Shown: piece by piece, positions 41,820-51,005 of the stretch
How the letters are laid out: every line of letters begins with the position of its first letter
Numbering within the stretch: position 1 is the first letter of the stretch
Source of the DNA: Anaerolineales bacterium
GTDB taxonomy: Bacteria; Chloroflexota; Anaerolineae; Anaerolineales; UBA4823
Assembly: GCA_016935755.1 (NCBI GenBank)
Contig: JAFGQI010000068.1
Location: 1-54,510, forward strand
Length of the DNA: 54,510 bases
Direction of reading: 5' to 3'
The notes under the pieces: generated by a model
What the model was told of the DNA's origin: nothing
The model's database searches: none
What the model saw: the letters and a program-made list of their open reading frames with translations, nothing else
Program-made: the position numbers and the translations under genes

Positions 41820-42656
41820 GTGAGTAAACTAAAAGCATTGATCATCGATGATAACAAAGAGGTCGCTTCCGCGTTCAGCGATGTACTGCGCTCGGTGGGG
41901 TTCGACTGCGAGGCCCTCCTGTACGTCAAAGATGCGCTGACCAGCCTGGCGGTCACCGTGCCGGACTTGATCCTGCTGGACATGCGCCTGGGGCAGGATA
42001 TCGGCGGCGAGGACATTTTGCAGCAGATTCGCGCCAACCCGCGTTTTGATAACACACGGGTGATCATCATTACCGCTTACCCTGAGGTGGCTGAACTGGT
42101 GTCCGAGCTTGCCGACCTGGTACTGATCAAACCGGTCGATTTTGACCAGCTGAGTACGCTCTCGAAGCGGATGGGGACGCTGGATGTCAAGCACAGGATC
42201 TTCCAATTTCGTGATTCGGTCACGCAATTATTCAATCAGGAGTTCTTTGTCACCCGGCTGGAACATGCTTTTGCTCGCGACACGCGGCGTAAGGATTTTC
42301 TTTTCGCAGTCATCCTGTTTGAACTGCATTTATCCGAGCCGCGCGCGCCGCATGTTCAGCCTGAAGTGAAGACCAGGGTTTTGCAGGAAGTCGCCAGCCG
42401 CCTGCGGCAGGAGCTGCGCTCTACGGATACGGTCGCCAGATATTCTGAGTGGCAGTTTGCTGTTCTGGTGGAGGAATTCAAGCGGCCCGAGGATATAGAC
42501 ATTATCGTGCGCAGGATTCAAGCGCGGCTGAAGAATTCATACCCGGTAGGCAGCCATACGTATCATTTTGCGGTCAAATGCGGAGCAGTGATATACAATA
42601 AAGATTATCCGCTGCCCAAGGATATGATCGAGGCTGCACAGCAGTCGCTGGCATAG
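41820..42656 (+). CDS. Receiver protein with degenerate GGDEF domain
   Basis: 278 aa from GTG 41820 (AGAGG eight bases upstream); GTG 41811 is in frame. The receiver (about 1-118) has the acidic pair IIDDN, phosphoacceptor in LILLDMRL, and LIKPVD. The C-terminal part follows the GGDEF fold (DSVTQLFNQEFF, VASRLRQELRSTDTVARYSEWQFAVLV), but the GGDEF signature is SEWQF, so cyclic-di-GMP synthesis is not expected. It may be a regulatory or scaffold protein. Confidence 0.78.
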   Translation: MSKLKALIIDDNKEVASAFSDVLRSVGFDCEALLYVKDALTSLAVTVPDLILLDMRLGQDIGGEDILQQIRANPRFDNTRVIIITAYPEVAELVSELADLVLIKPVDFDQLSTLSKRMGTLDVKHRIFQFRDSVTQLFNQEFFVTRLEHAFARDTRRKDFLFAVILFELHLSEPRAPHVQPEVKTRVLQEVASRLRQELRSTDTVARYSEWQFAVLVEEFKRPEDIDIIVRRIQARLKNSYPVGSHTYHFAVKCGAVIYNKDYPLPKDMIEAAQQSLA

Positions 42657-42783
42657 GCCTGGCCCTGGTGCAGATTGGACGGCGTGGTCGCGTCCATGCT
42701 GGCGGTGGCCGCAGCGCTGACCGGCTGGCTGCTGACGGATGTGTTTGTGGCTGCAGCAGGGTGGTGGTTTGTGAGACAGGCAG

Positions 42784-43830
42784 CTAAGGGGTTCCCTGGC
42801 CTCCCGCGCTTTCCCCTGGATGAAGAAATTCGTTGAAGAAGCTGTTGACGCGCTGACGATATTGGGTATGCGCGTCTGTAATACCGGCTGCATGGTGGGC
42901 ACGCGGGATTTCCCACAGGCGCCTGGGTTCCCTGGCGGCTTTATAAAAGGAGCGGTTGAGTGCTTGCTCGCCGCCTTTTCCTGCCGAGATCAGAAGGATG
43001 GGACGCCCCAGCCTCCCGAGAGCCTTGCGGTTGCCCTCCTGGGGGTGGATGCCGCTCATATAGTCCGCCAGGCGATAGACGGGGGCATTCAAAAAAGCTG
43101 CCAGGCGAGTCAGCAGATTTGTCTTCTTAGCGATCAGGTCTGCTTGAGTCAGCGCTCCCAGTCCATCGAGCACAACTGCCCGGATGGAAGGCTCAACCAG
43201 GGCGGCTGTCAGCACGGCCTGGGCGCCTAAGGATACCCCGAGCGCACCCAGGCGTTCCCGATCCACTTCCGGGCGGGTGAGCAGGTAATCGACTGCTCCC
43301 AGGATGTCGTCTGCTTCCAGCATGCCAAAGGTCGAGGTATCCCCCTGGCTTTTACCATGTGCGCGCAGATCCAGGAGCAGCGAACTGTAGCCAGCCTGCG
43401 CCAGGGCCTTGGCGTGCAGCAGCATCTGGCTGCAGGAGCCGCCGCGCCCGTGCGCCAGGATGATCAGCGGGGCAGGCAGTCTGGGCTGGGCCTCATTCAT
43501 CTCATCTGGCAGCAGCACGAGCCAGCCTCGCAAACGCAGCCCATCCCGGCTGTTGAAGAAAACCTGCTCGCAGGGTAGGCTGAAATCTTGCGGCTTTAAT
43601 CCCGGTATGGTCAGGAAACGCAGAGGGTGGATTTGCAGGTAGACCGCCCACAGGATGTAAAGCCCCCATACCATCGGCAGCAGCCAGATCAAGGTGATCA
43701 GGCCGGGAGGGCTGTACAGCGAGAACGTCAGCACCGTCAGGGTTGGCATCCAGACGATCAGCAGGTTGCGGTAATAACGCCAGGAATGGTGAAACTGCCG
43801 GGGTTTCAAGTTTTCTCCTTCATGCGTCAT
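42784..43830 (-). CDS. Alpha/beta hydrolase with N-terminal membrane helices
   Basis: 348 aa. Two hydrophobic segments at about 24-42 and 45-66 anchor it in the membrane. The hydrolase domain shows the oxyanion motif LAHGRGGS, nucleophile elbow GVSLGAQA (Ser near residue 196) and a late HHAAG with the catalytic His. Resembles BAAT/YqkD-type esterases. Substrate unknown. Confidence 0.83.
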   Translation of the reverse strand: MTHEGENLKPRQFHHSWRYYRNLLIVWMPTLTVLTFSLYSPPGLITLIWLLPMVWGLYILWAVYLQIHPLRFLTIPGLKPQDFSLPCEQVFFNSRDGLRLRGWLVLLPDEMNEAQPRLPAPLIILAHGRGGSCSQMLLHAKALAQAGYSSLLLDLRAHGKSQGDTSTFGMLEADDILGAVDYLLTRPEVDRERLGALGVSLGAQAVLTAALVEPSIRAVVLDGLGALTQADLIAKKTNLLTRLAAFLNAPVYRLADYMSGIHPQEGNRKALGRLGRPILLISAGKGGEQALNRSFYKAAREPRRLWEIPRAHHAAGITDAHTQYRQRVNSFFNEFLHPGESAGGQGTP

Positions 43831-43848
43831 TGGCGGCGCCGCAGGATC

Positions 43849-44037
43849 TCATCCCAGCTTGATGACTTGATCGCCAAGGCGGATGAGGCCAGGCTGCACC
43901 ACCCTGACGTTGACGCCGCGCAGCTGGAGCTGCCGCCGCACGATCAGTTCCAGCGCGCCCTTGTTTTTGGGCGATTGGCGGATCGCATCCAGGCCGGCCT
44001 CCAGTTCAGTCATCGTCAGGTGTTTTATCTCTGTCAT
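43849..44037 (-). pseudogene. MOSC-domain protein with large internal deletion
   Basis: 62 aa from ATG 44037, preceded by GGAAG. The first part, MTELEAGLDAIRQSPKNKGA with LELIVRR, is the start of a MOSC-like family, and LQLRGVNVRVVQPGLIRLGD is the end of the same family (remembered members are about 180 aa with VRRP... and RLRGINARVVQPG...). The middle, about 120 residues including the conserved Cys region, is missing in frame. Function is therefore presumably lost. Confidence 0.6.
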
Positions 44038-44100
44038 CTTGTGCACTTCCGGTAATCAAAATGGATATTATTGTAAACCAAAATATTCAACTGAAGCGCG

Positions 44101-44129
44101 TTGACTTGTCCTTGAAACGAGGGTATCAT
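44101..44129 (+). promoter_or_regulatory. Promoter of the GNAT/phosphatase pair
   Basis: TTGACT (44101-44106), 17-base spacer, TATCAT (44124-44129), leading to GGAGG at 44143-44147. Confidence 0.6.
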
Positions 44130-44152
44130 CTCAATTCACTATGGAGGCGAGA

Positions 44153-44668
44153 ATGAAATTCCGTTTTGCACCGATGAACAAGCAATTTGCTCAGGTGATC
44201 GTTGAGTCCTGGAAATACGAAAGCGAATATTCCCTTCATGACTACTCAAATGAAGCAGAACATCTCCTGGATTCAGCCAGCTGGGGGACGGGGTTGTTCG
44301 CTGCATTGGATGAAAATGGGGAGCTGGTAGGCGAGCTGACCATTGAGTTCTTTGACGAGCAGGGCAATTACCTGGAATATGACGATTATTCTGAGGATAA
44401 GGTAAACCAGGCAGAGATGTGGATCGGTTTTGGCTTGAAGCCTGAACTGACCGGGCGCGGGCTGGGGGCGGGTTTTGTCTCCGCCTGCATTGAGTTCGCC
44501 ATACGAGAACACCGTTACCGGGGCAAGTATGTCCGCTTGGGTGTGCCAGCCTTCAACCAACGGGCGATCAAAGTGTATGAAAGGTTGGGCTTTGTCGAAT
44601 TCAACCGTGAATGGGGTGAGATCGAAGGCAGGAAATTTGAAGCGGTGCAGATGATGAAGCCGCTATGA
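44153..44668 (+). CDS. GNAT acetyltransferase
   Basis: 171 aa from ATG 44153, five bases after GGAGG; the ATG at 44141 overlaps that ribosome-binding site and is unlikely. The acetyl-CoA loop is LKPELTGRGLGAGFV, and FNQRAIKVYERLGFVE closes the fold, as in RimJ/RimL-like enzymes. Target unknown. It overlaps the phosphatase gene by ATGA. Confidence 0.83.
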   Translation: MKFRFAPMNKQFAQVIVESWKYESEYSLHDYSNEAEHLLDSASWGTGLFAALDENGELVGELTIEFFDEQGNYLEYDDYSEDKVNQAEMWIGFGLKPELTGRGLGAGFVSACIEFAIREHRYRGKYVRLGVPAFNQRAIKVYERLGFVEFNREWGEIEGRKFEAVQMMKPL

Positions 44669-45225
44669 CCGTTTTCTATCTGGTGCACCATGCACACGCC
44701 GACTGGACACCGGACGAGCAGCGCCCGCTCTCGAAGTGCGGCCAGCAGGATGCGCCGCGCGTGGTGGATATCCTGCAAGCTTACCCGGTGGGGGCAATCT
44801 ATTCCAGCCCATCCCTGCGGGCGCGCCAGACAGTGGAGCCGCTGGCTGAGCAGCTCAGTTTGCCTGTTCTGGTTGAGCCGGATCTGCGGGAAAGAGAATT
44901 GAGCGCTGAACCAATAGAGGATTTTTTCGCCGCAGTAGAGAAGACCTGGCGGGACCCCTCTTTTGCACACCCCGGCGGCGAATCGAATGCTGCGGCGCAG
45001 GAGAGAGGTCTGGGGGTGGTGCGCAAACTCTTACAAAAGTACAACCGGGAGGGATTAATCGAGAAGCAAATCGCTCTCTCCACGCATGGAAACCTGCTTG
45101 CCTTGATCCTGCAGGGCTTTGATCCCTCCATCGACTTTGGCTTCTGGAAGGAGATGAGCATGCCGGATATCTATAAACTCAGCCTCCGCGAGGCCGACCC
45201 GGTTGAGATTAAGAGGTTGTGGTAG
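44665..45225 (+). CDS. Histidine phosphatase family protein, altered RHG motif
   Basis: 186 aa, phosphoglycerate-mutase-like fold. The first motif reads LVHHAHAD: the catalytic Arg of LVRHG is His8, while the phosphoacceptor His9 is present. SPSLRARQTVEPL carries the second Arg, LRERELS the Glu, and LSTHGNLL the second His. Loss of the first Arg would weaken phosphate binding. Coupled to the GNAT gene by a 4-base overlap. Confidence 0.75.
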   Translation: MTVFYLVHHAHADWTPDEQRPLSKCGQQDAPRVVDILQAYPVGAIYSSPSLRARQTVEPLAEQLSLPVLVEPDLRERELSAEPIEDFFAAVEKTWRDPSFAHPGGESNAAAQERGLGVVRKLLQKYNREGLIEKQIALSTHGNLLALILQGFDPSIDFGFWKEMSMPDIYKLSLREADPVEIKRLW

Positions 45226-45243
45226 CGATGCTGGGCCGATCCG

Positions 45244-45324
45244 ATGCTGTATCGTGCGGCGCCGAATATGGGTACGCTGAGAGTGGAAGAGGCGGCGCAG
45301 CTGATTGCCACAATGGTCAGATAG
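45244..45324 (+). pseudogene. Possible C-terminal gene fragment
   Basis: A 26-codon frame ending in TAG encodes GTLRVEEAAQLIATMVR and looks protein-like. It is in the same frame as the phosphatase just upstream, separated by that gene's TAG. It may be the remnant of a lost neighbour. Nothing else is seen between 45325 and 45568 except the sites listed. Confidence 0.25.
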
Positions 45325-45372
45325 CCCTTGAGCCTGGCGTTTGGCTCACAAGGCAAGAAGACTCTCCAGAAG

Positions 45373-45410
45373 CCCCTGGGTCGATCTTTTCGCGCCAGAA
45401 GGGGTTTATT
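45373..45410 (+). terminator. Possible terminator after the phosphatase gene
   Basis: CCCCTGG and CCAGAAGGGG can pair around a 15-base loop with a small bulge, followed by TTTATT. Confidence 0.35.
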
Positions 45411-45507
45411 CGGCCTGCTTGCAGTCGGGTTGAATAAAGTGTTAAAATTCAATTGAACGCCCCTGGGTATTTCATAATATAATTATTCGCAATCTTCTGT
45501 CTCGGAT

Positions 45508-45523
45508 ACCTGGCTTGCCAGGT
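45508..45523. promoter_or_regulatory. Palindrome upstream of the giant hybrid kinase
   Basis: Perfect inverted repeat ACCTGGC-TT-GCCAGGT, 45 bases before the kinase start and downstream of an AT-rich stretch (45470-45486) that could hold a promoter. Possible operator. Confidence 0.4.
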
Positions 45524-45568
45524 CATGTAAATGCTTCTCCAGGCCAGCCAGTGAAACATGGAGAAAAA

Positions 45569-48500
45569 ATGTCTCCTTCAGCTTCCAGGATGATTAATCT
45601 TATCCGGCCTGTGGTTTCAGGGCTTTCGCGCCGGGTTATGGGCGTTATCTATTTCCGCTTTCCGAAAATTCGCCGTCTGCTTCTTCTGGCGCTGATTGGC
45701 CCGGCGGCAGTCATGCTCATTCTGCCCTCCTGCAGCTCCATCCCCGGCCAGATGATCAGCCAATCTGCTGCTCCACAGGTGCTCCAGCCCACTCAGCCGC
45801 CTCCGCTTCTAACCCCCCAAGAGATAGAAAGCATGTACAGCGCCCGCCCGGCGCTGGCTGAGCAAGGCCAGAAAATCCGTTTTGAACACCTTACCCCTGA
45901 GATGGGCCTATCGCAAAGCGTGGTCACGGATATCCTGCAGGATCAGCAGGGCTTTCTCTGGTTTGCCACGCAAGACGGTTTGAACCGTTATGATGGCTAC
46001 AGCTTTAAAGTTCTGACTCGCGACCTGGAAAACCCCAACAGCCTGAGCGATAATTCGATCATCTCCATGAGCCTGGATGCGGCCGGGAAATTATGGCTGG
46101 GCACTAATACTGCCGGCTTGAACCACTATGACCCACAGACAGAAACTTTCACGATCTATCGCCACGACCCCGCCGACCCCAACAGTCTGAGCGATAATTC
46201 CACTACCAGTGTTATTATCGATCGCCAGGGCATCATCTGGATCGGGACCACAGGCGGCGGTTTGAACCGCCTGGATCCGAGCACAGGCATTTTTACCCAC
46301 TACCAGTTTGATCCTGACGACCCGGCCAGCCTGAGCAGCAATGCGGTCAACACCATATGCGAAGATGCGAACGGCGCAATCTGGGTTGGCACCGCCACCA
46401 ACGGCTTGAACCGCCTGGCGCCTGGCGCCAGCAGCTTTACCCGCTACCAGAATGACCCGCAGAACCCGAACAGCCTGAGCGGCAATTTGATCCAGACGAT
46501 CTACACCGACCGGCAGGGTGTGATCTGGATCGGAACCATCAACGCCGGGCTGAACCGTTACAACCCTGAAACAGATTCTTTTACGAACTATCTGCCAGAT
46601 GCAAATGATTCATCTAGCCTGAGCCATCCCTGGGTCTATTCCCTTTACGAAGACCGCTGGGGGCGATTTTGGGTGGGCACGCATGGCGGCGGGCTTAACA
46701 TCATGGATCGGCAGGCCGGGCAGTTCACCCGTTACTCCATGGATTCCCAGGATCCTGACAGTCTGCTGAGCGATTCGATCTGGTCAATCTTTGAAGACAG
46801 CGCCGGGGTGATGTGGTTTGGCACTTTTGGAGCAGGGGCTGAAAAATACGACCCGTCTAAAAGCAAATTTATGCTTCTGGAAGTTGACCCTGGCGACCCG
46901 CGAAAAATTTCCGGCAACGGCGTCTGGACGGTTTACGAAGACCAGGATGGCATGCTGTGGATTGGTACAGAAAACGGCGGGCTGAACCGCCTGGATCCTG
47001 TCTTGGGAGAGTGGAAGCGCTATATCTTTGACCCATCTCAACCGGGCAGCATCAGCGGCAATTCGGTGTTCGATATCTACCAGGATCAGGAGGGCATCCT
47101 GTGGGTGGGCAGCAATGGCGGGTTAGATCGCTTCGATCCAGAGCAGGAATTATTTGAACGGCAGCAAAACGTGCCGGCGTATGTCCTGACCCTGCACGAA
47201 GATCACCTGGGAATCCTGTGGGTCGCAACCGCGCAGGGGGTTGCCGCCTATGACCGGGATAACCAGACAGCCCAACTATATCAGGCTGATCCAGAAGACC
47301 CCACCAGCCTGATCTACAATATTTCGGTTGCCATCCAGGAAGACAGGCAGGGCAATGTGTGGATCGGCTCGATCAACGGAGGTGTGAGCCGCTTTGATCG
47401 CGGAACGGGTAAATTTGCTCACTATCTGAATAATCCGACTCAGCCAAGCAGCAACAGCGCAATCTTGTGTATCCACCCACAGGAGGATGGGACGCTCTGG
47501 GTTGGAACTTCGGCTGGGCTTTATGCGCTTGACCCACGCACCGGGCAGGTAGAGATCTATACGCTCAAGAACGGCCTGCCGAATGAGTATATCTATGGGA
47601 TCCTGGAGGACGAACAGGGCGCCTTCTGGCTGAGCACCAACCGGGGGCTCTCCCATTTCAACCCCCGGACATTGGAAGTCAAGAACTATTTCCGCGCCGA
47701 TGGCCTGCAGGCTAACGAATTTAATCAGGGGGCGTTTTTCAAGAGTCAGGATGGGCTGCTATATTTTGGTGGGCTGAAAGGCGTTAATGCATTCTACCCT
47801 CGCCAACTGCAGGATAATCCATTTATCGCCCCGGTGGTGATCACAGATTTCAAGATCTTTGAAGAATCAGCCCCAATTGATCCTGACCAGGCGATGGATA
47901 AGCCAGTGGGTTATGTCCAGGAGATCCAGCTCGCTTATACGGATGACTATTTCGAATTTGAATACGCCGCCTTGCACTACTCATCTCCCGATAAAATCCA
48001 GTATGCCTACCGGATGATCGGTCTGGATGATGATTGGCATTATGTTGGCAACCGCCGCTTCGCCGCCTATACTAAAATCCAACCCGGCAGCTACACTTTT
48101 TGGGTAAAAGGCACGAACAGCGATGGGATATGGAATGAACGCGGGACGGTTGTAAATATCGTGATTACACCGCCCTTTTGGGGCACCTGGTGGTTCCGCC
48201 TGCTGGCTGCGCTGGGGGTCTTGGCCGGGATATCTGGGGCGATTTTCTTGCGGTTCAATGCCATCGAAAAACAGCGCCAGCAGCTGGAAATCCAGGTGAA
48301 CGAACGCACCCACCAGCTGCAGGAAGCTATGCTTGAATTGGAGAAATCGAAAGACGCCGCCGAGGCGGCCAGCCGGGCCAAGAGCGCTTTCCTGGCGAAC
48401 ATGAGCCATGAATTCCGTACGCCTCTGAACGCCATTCTGGGATTTACCCAGTTGATGGTGCGCGATACGCGCATGAAACCGGATCAGCGCGAGAATATGG

Positions 48501-49831
48501 CCATTATCTACCGCAGCAGTGAGCATCTGCTGGGGCTGATTAACGATGTGCTGGAAATATCCAAAATCGAGTCGGGCCGTACAATCCTGGCGCCGAGCAG
48601 CTTTGACCTGCATCGCTTGCTGGAAGGCCTTGAAGAAATGTTTGCCTTGCGGGCGGAGGGGAAAGGCATCTCGCTGGAGTTGGCGTTATCCCCTGGCGTC
48701 CCTCAATATGTCAACGCGGACGAGGGGAAGCTCAGGCAGGTGTTGATGAATCTGCTGGGAAATGCGGTCAAGTTCACCCAGGCGGGTCAGGTCATGCTCA
48801 GGGTTGCTCCTGGCAGCCCGTCCGATGACGCCCAGAACCAATGGATCGCCTTTGCTGTTGAAGACACCGGTCCGGGCATCCCTGCCGAGGAGCTTGAGCA
48901 GCTTTTTGTCCCCTTTGTGCAAACGACGGTCGGGCAGGAAGCCCAGGAGGGGACCGGATTGGGGCTGTCGATCAGCCAGCAGTATGTCCACCTGATGGGC
49001 GGGGATATCCAGGTGAAAACTCAGCCTGGAGAAGGCAGCATCTTCCAATTTGAACTGCCTTTCCGGTTGGTAGGCGCTGCGGATTTGGAAAAACCGCAGC
49101 CGACCCGGCGAGTGATCGGCTTGCAGCCAGGGCAACTGGTGCGCCGGATTCTGGTGGTGGATGACCAGGAAGTGAACCGCAAGCTGCTGGCGAAAATATT
49201 CATTCCGTTAGGATTTGAAGTCAAAGAAGCTGAGAATGGCAAGCAGGCGCTCATCACCTGGGAATATTGGCAGCCGCACCTGATCCTGATGGACATGCGT
49301 ATGCCAGTGATGAATGGCTATGAGGCCACTCGCCAGATCAAAGCCACCACCCAGGGGCAGGCTACGATCATCATTGCCCTCACCGCCAGCGCCCTGGAAG
49401 AAGACCGGGTGGTGATTCTGTCCGAGGGCTGCGATGATTACATCCGCAAGCCTTTTCATGAGGATGAACTGCTTGCAACAGTTGCCAGATACCTGGGGGT
49501 ACAGTATATTTACCAGGATATTGCGCCTGTGGAGGGCGAAGGGGCTGAAAGCCGTCTGGACCAGCCGGAAGCGGCTGCGCCCGCGGCGGCAGAATCCTTG
49601 CCGGATCTGGCTGCCCGGCTGAGCCATACGGATCCAGAATGGTTGGATCAGCTGCAGAGAGCTACCATCCTGGGCGACCAGGAGGCGTTAATCCAGCTGG
49701 CAGTCCAGCTGGAAACTCAGGATCTGGCCCTGGAGGAAGGGCTGACCAGGATGATCAGCGCTTATGACCATGACCGCATTCTGAGATTGATACAACAAGC
49801 ACAAGGGCGAGATGAACACGATGCCGGATAA
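45569..49831 (+). CDS. Propeller-type hybrid sensor histidine kinase
   Basis: 1420 aa from ATG 45569 (GGAG five bases upstream). A hydrophobic N-terminal segment ends in LPSCSS, possibly a lipobox. Roughly a dozen two-component-regulator propeller repeats (WIGT..GGLNR..P, spaced about 47 residues) fill about 90-770, followed by a Y_Y_Y domain (about 780-870), one transmembrane helix (about 875-895), a coiled coil, HisKA with His947 (SHEFRTPL), HATPase_c and a receiver with Asp1242. A C-terminal helical tail has no evident Hpt His. It probably senses an extracytoplasmic ligand, as in polysaccharide-responsive hybrid systems. Overlaps the next gene by 20 bases. Confidence 0.9.
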   Translation: MSPSASRMINLIRPVVSGLSRRVMGVIYFRFPKIRRLLLLALIGPAAVMLILPSCSSIPGQMISQSAAPQVLQPTQPPPLLTPQEIESMYSARPALAEQGQKIRFEHLTPEMGLSQSVVTDILQDQQGFLWFATQDGLNRYDGYSFKVLTRDLENPNSLSDNSIISMSLDAAGKLWLGTNTAGLNHYDPQTETFTIYRHDPADPNSLSDNSTTSVIIDRQGIIWIGTTGGGLNRLDPSTGIFTHYQFDPDDPASLSSNAVNTICEDANGAIWVGTATNGLNRLAPGASSFTRYQNDPQNPNSLSGNLIQTIYTDRQGVIWIGTINAGLNRYNPETDSFTNYLPDANDSSSLSHPWVYSLYEDRWGRFWVGTHGGGLNIMDRQAGQFTRYSMDSQDPDSLLSDSIWSIFEDSAGVMWFGTFGAGAEKYDPSKSKFMLLEVDPGDPRKISGNGVWTVYEDQDGMLWIGTENGGLNRLDPVLGEWKRYIFDPSQPGSISGNSVFDIYQDQEGILWVGSNGGLDRFDPEQELFERQQNVPAYVLTLHEDHLGILWVATAQGVAAYDRDNQTAQLYQADPEDPTSLIYNISVAIQEDRQGNVWIGSINGGVSRFDRGTGKFAHYLNNPTQPSSNSAILCIHPQEDGTLWVGTSAGLYALDPRTGQVEIYTLKNGLPNEYIYGILEDEQGAFWLSTNRGLSHFNPRTLEVKNYFRADGLQANEFNQGAFFKSQDGLLYFGGLKGVNAFYPRQLQDNPFIAPVVITDFKIFEESAPIDPDQAMDKPVGYVQEIQLAYTDDYFEFEYAALHYSSPDKIQYAYRMIGLDDDWHYVGNRRFAAYTKIQPGSYTFWVKGTNSDGIWNERGTVVNIVITPPFWGTWWFRLLAALGVLAGISGAIFLRFNAIEKQRQQLEIQVNERTHQLQEAMLELEKSKDAAEAASRAKSAFLANMSHEFRTPLNAILGFTQLMVRDTRMKPDQRENMAIIYRSSEHLLGLINDVLEISKIESGRTILAPSSFDLHRLLEGLEEMFALRAEGKGISLELALSPGVPQYVNADEGKLRQVLMNLLGNAVKFTQAGQVMLRVAPGSPSDDAQNQWIAFAVEDTGPGIPAEELEQLFVPFVQTTVGQEAQEGTGLGLSISQQYVHLMGGDIQVKTQPGEGSIFQFELPFRLVGAADLEKPQPTRRVIGLQPGQLVRRILVVDDQEVNRKLLAKIFIPLGFEVKEAENGKQALITWEYWQPHLILMDMRMPVMNGYEATRQIKATTQGQATIIIALTASALEEDRVVILSEGCDDYIRKPFHEDELLATVARYLGVQYIYQDIAPVEGEGAESRLDQPEAAAPAAAESLPDLAARLSHTDPEWLDQLQRATILGDQEALIQLAVQLETQDLALEEGLTRMISAYDHDRILRLIQQAQGRDEHDAG

Positions 49832-50975
49832 AGAGCTAGAGCATATCTTGATTGTCGATGACAACCCAAACAACCTGCGCCTGGTGTCAGAGATGCTGCG
49901 CGAGCGCGGCTACCTGCTGCGCGCCGTGGCGAGCGGGAAAAGAGCCCTGGCCTCCATCGAGCTTGACCCGCCGGAGATGATCTTGCTGGATATTCGCATG
50001 CCCGAGATGGATGGTTACCAGGTCTGCCAGCAAATCAAGGCCAACCCCCGCACCAAGGATATCCCGGTGATCTTTATCAGCGCTTTGGATGAAATCCAGG
50101 ATAAGATGAAGGCCTTTGAAGCCGGTGGGGTGGATTACGTCACCAAGCCCTTCCAGTTGGAGGAGGTGATTGCGCGCGTGGAGACGCATCTCTCCCTGCG
50201 TCGGCTGCAGCGCAATTTGGAAGAGTCCAACCAGCGTATGCAGCGCGAGCTGGCTCTGGCGGCGAGGGTGCAGTCCAGCATCATGCGCCAGCACCTGCCA
50301 GAACTGCCAGGTTGGCAGACTGCGGTGAAGCTGCTTCCAGCCAAGCTCATCTGCGGAGATTTCTTTGACGTGGCGCGCCTGCCCAATGGGAATGTTGCCA
50401 TCCTGATCGCTGACGTGGTGGACAAGGGTGTTGGGGCTGCGTTATATATGTCCATGAGCATGGCTCTGCTGCGCAGCTATATCATCGAGCATCCGCAGAA
50501 CCCCGGGCTGGTTTTCCAGGCGACCAATCACCGCATCCTGGAGGATACCCAGGCGGACCAGTTCGTGACCGTTTTTCTGGGCATTCTGAACCCGGAGACG
50601 GGTGCGCTGGTCTACAGCAATGCCGGTCATAACCCGCCCTTGCTGGTCAGCCATGACCCTGCCAGACCGCTTGAACTGCTCAAACATACTGGCACTGCCC
50701 TGGGCATCCTGGAAGAAATGTCCTGGACCCAACAGCAGATCCGCCTCTCCCCTGGGGACAGCCTGGTGCTCTACACCGATGGCATCACCGAGGCAGAGAA
50801 TACCGGGCAGGATTTTTATGGGCTGGATCGGTTAGTTGAGATGGTGAACAGCCTGCGCGGCCAGCCCGCGCAGGCTGTGCTGGAGGCGATTCTAGAGAAT
50901 CTCCAGCAGTTCACTGGCGAGATGGCCCAATCGGATGATATTGCACTGGTGATCCTGGGACGCAATCTGGCTTGA
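49812..50975 (+). CDS. Receiver-PP2C phosphatase (RsbU/SpoIIE type)
   Basis: 387 aa. Receiver (about 10-128; phosphoacceptor in ILLDIRMPEMDGY, TKPF), a coiled linker, then a PP2C-like domain (about 165-385) with metal-binding residues in CGDFFDV, ADVVDKGVGAALYM, LYTDGITEA and QSDDIAL. Such proteins dephosphorylate anti-sigma antagonists in partner switching. The 20-base overlap with the hybrid kinase suggests it is its output; no antagonist or anti-sigma gene is next to it. AAGGG precedes the ATG. Confidence 0.9.
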   Translation: MNTMPDKELEHILIVDDNPNNLRLVSEMLRERGYLLRAVASGKRALASIELDPPEMILLDIRMPEMDGYQVCQQIKANPRTKDIPVIFISALDEIQDKMKAFEAGGVDYVTKPFQLEEVIARVETHLSLRRLQRNLEESNQRMQRELALAARVQSSIMRQHLPELPGWQTAVKLLPAKLICGDFFDVARLPNGNVAILIADVVDKGVGAALYMSMSMALLRSYIIEHPQNPGLVFQATNHRILEDTQADQFVTVFLGILNPETGALVYSNAGHNPPLLVSHDPARPLELLKHTGTALGILEEMSWTQQQIRLSPGDSLVLYTDGITEAENTGQDFYGLDRLVEMVNSLRGQPAQAVLEAILENLQQFTGEMAQSDDIALVILGRNLA

Positions 50976-51005
50976 TTTAATATTTTGGCTGATGAGGAGT
51001 TTTGG

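Noticed and set aside
42696..42836. 46-codon hydrophobic plus-strand frame after the receiver gene
   Set aside because: It has one membrane-like helix but no ribosome-binding site, and it runs into the convergent hydrolase gene; it may be a relic, but support is too weak.
45219..45437. 72-codon plus-strand frame after the phosphatase gene
   Set aside because: Low-complexity composition, no ribosome-binding site, and it contains a likely terminator hairpin.
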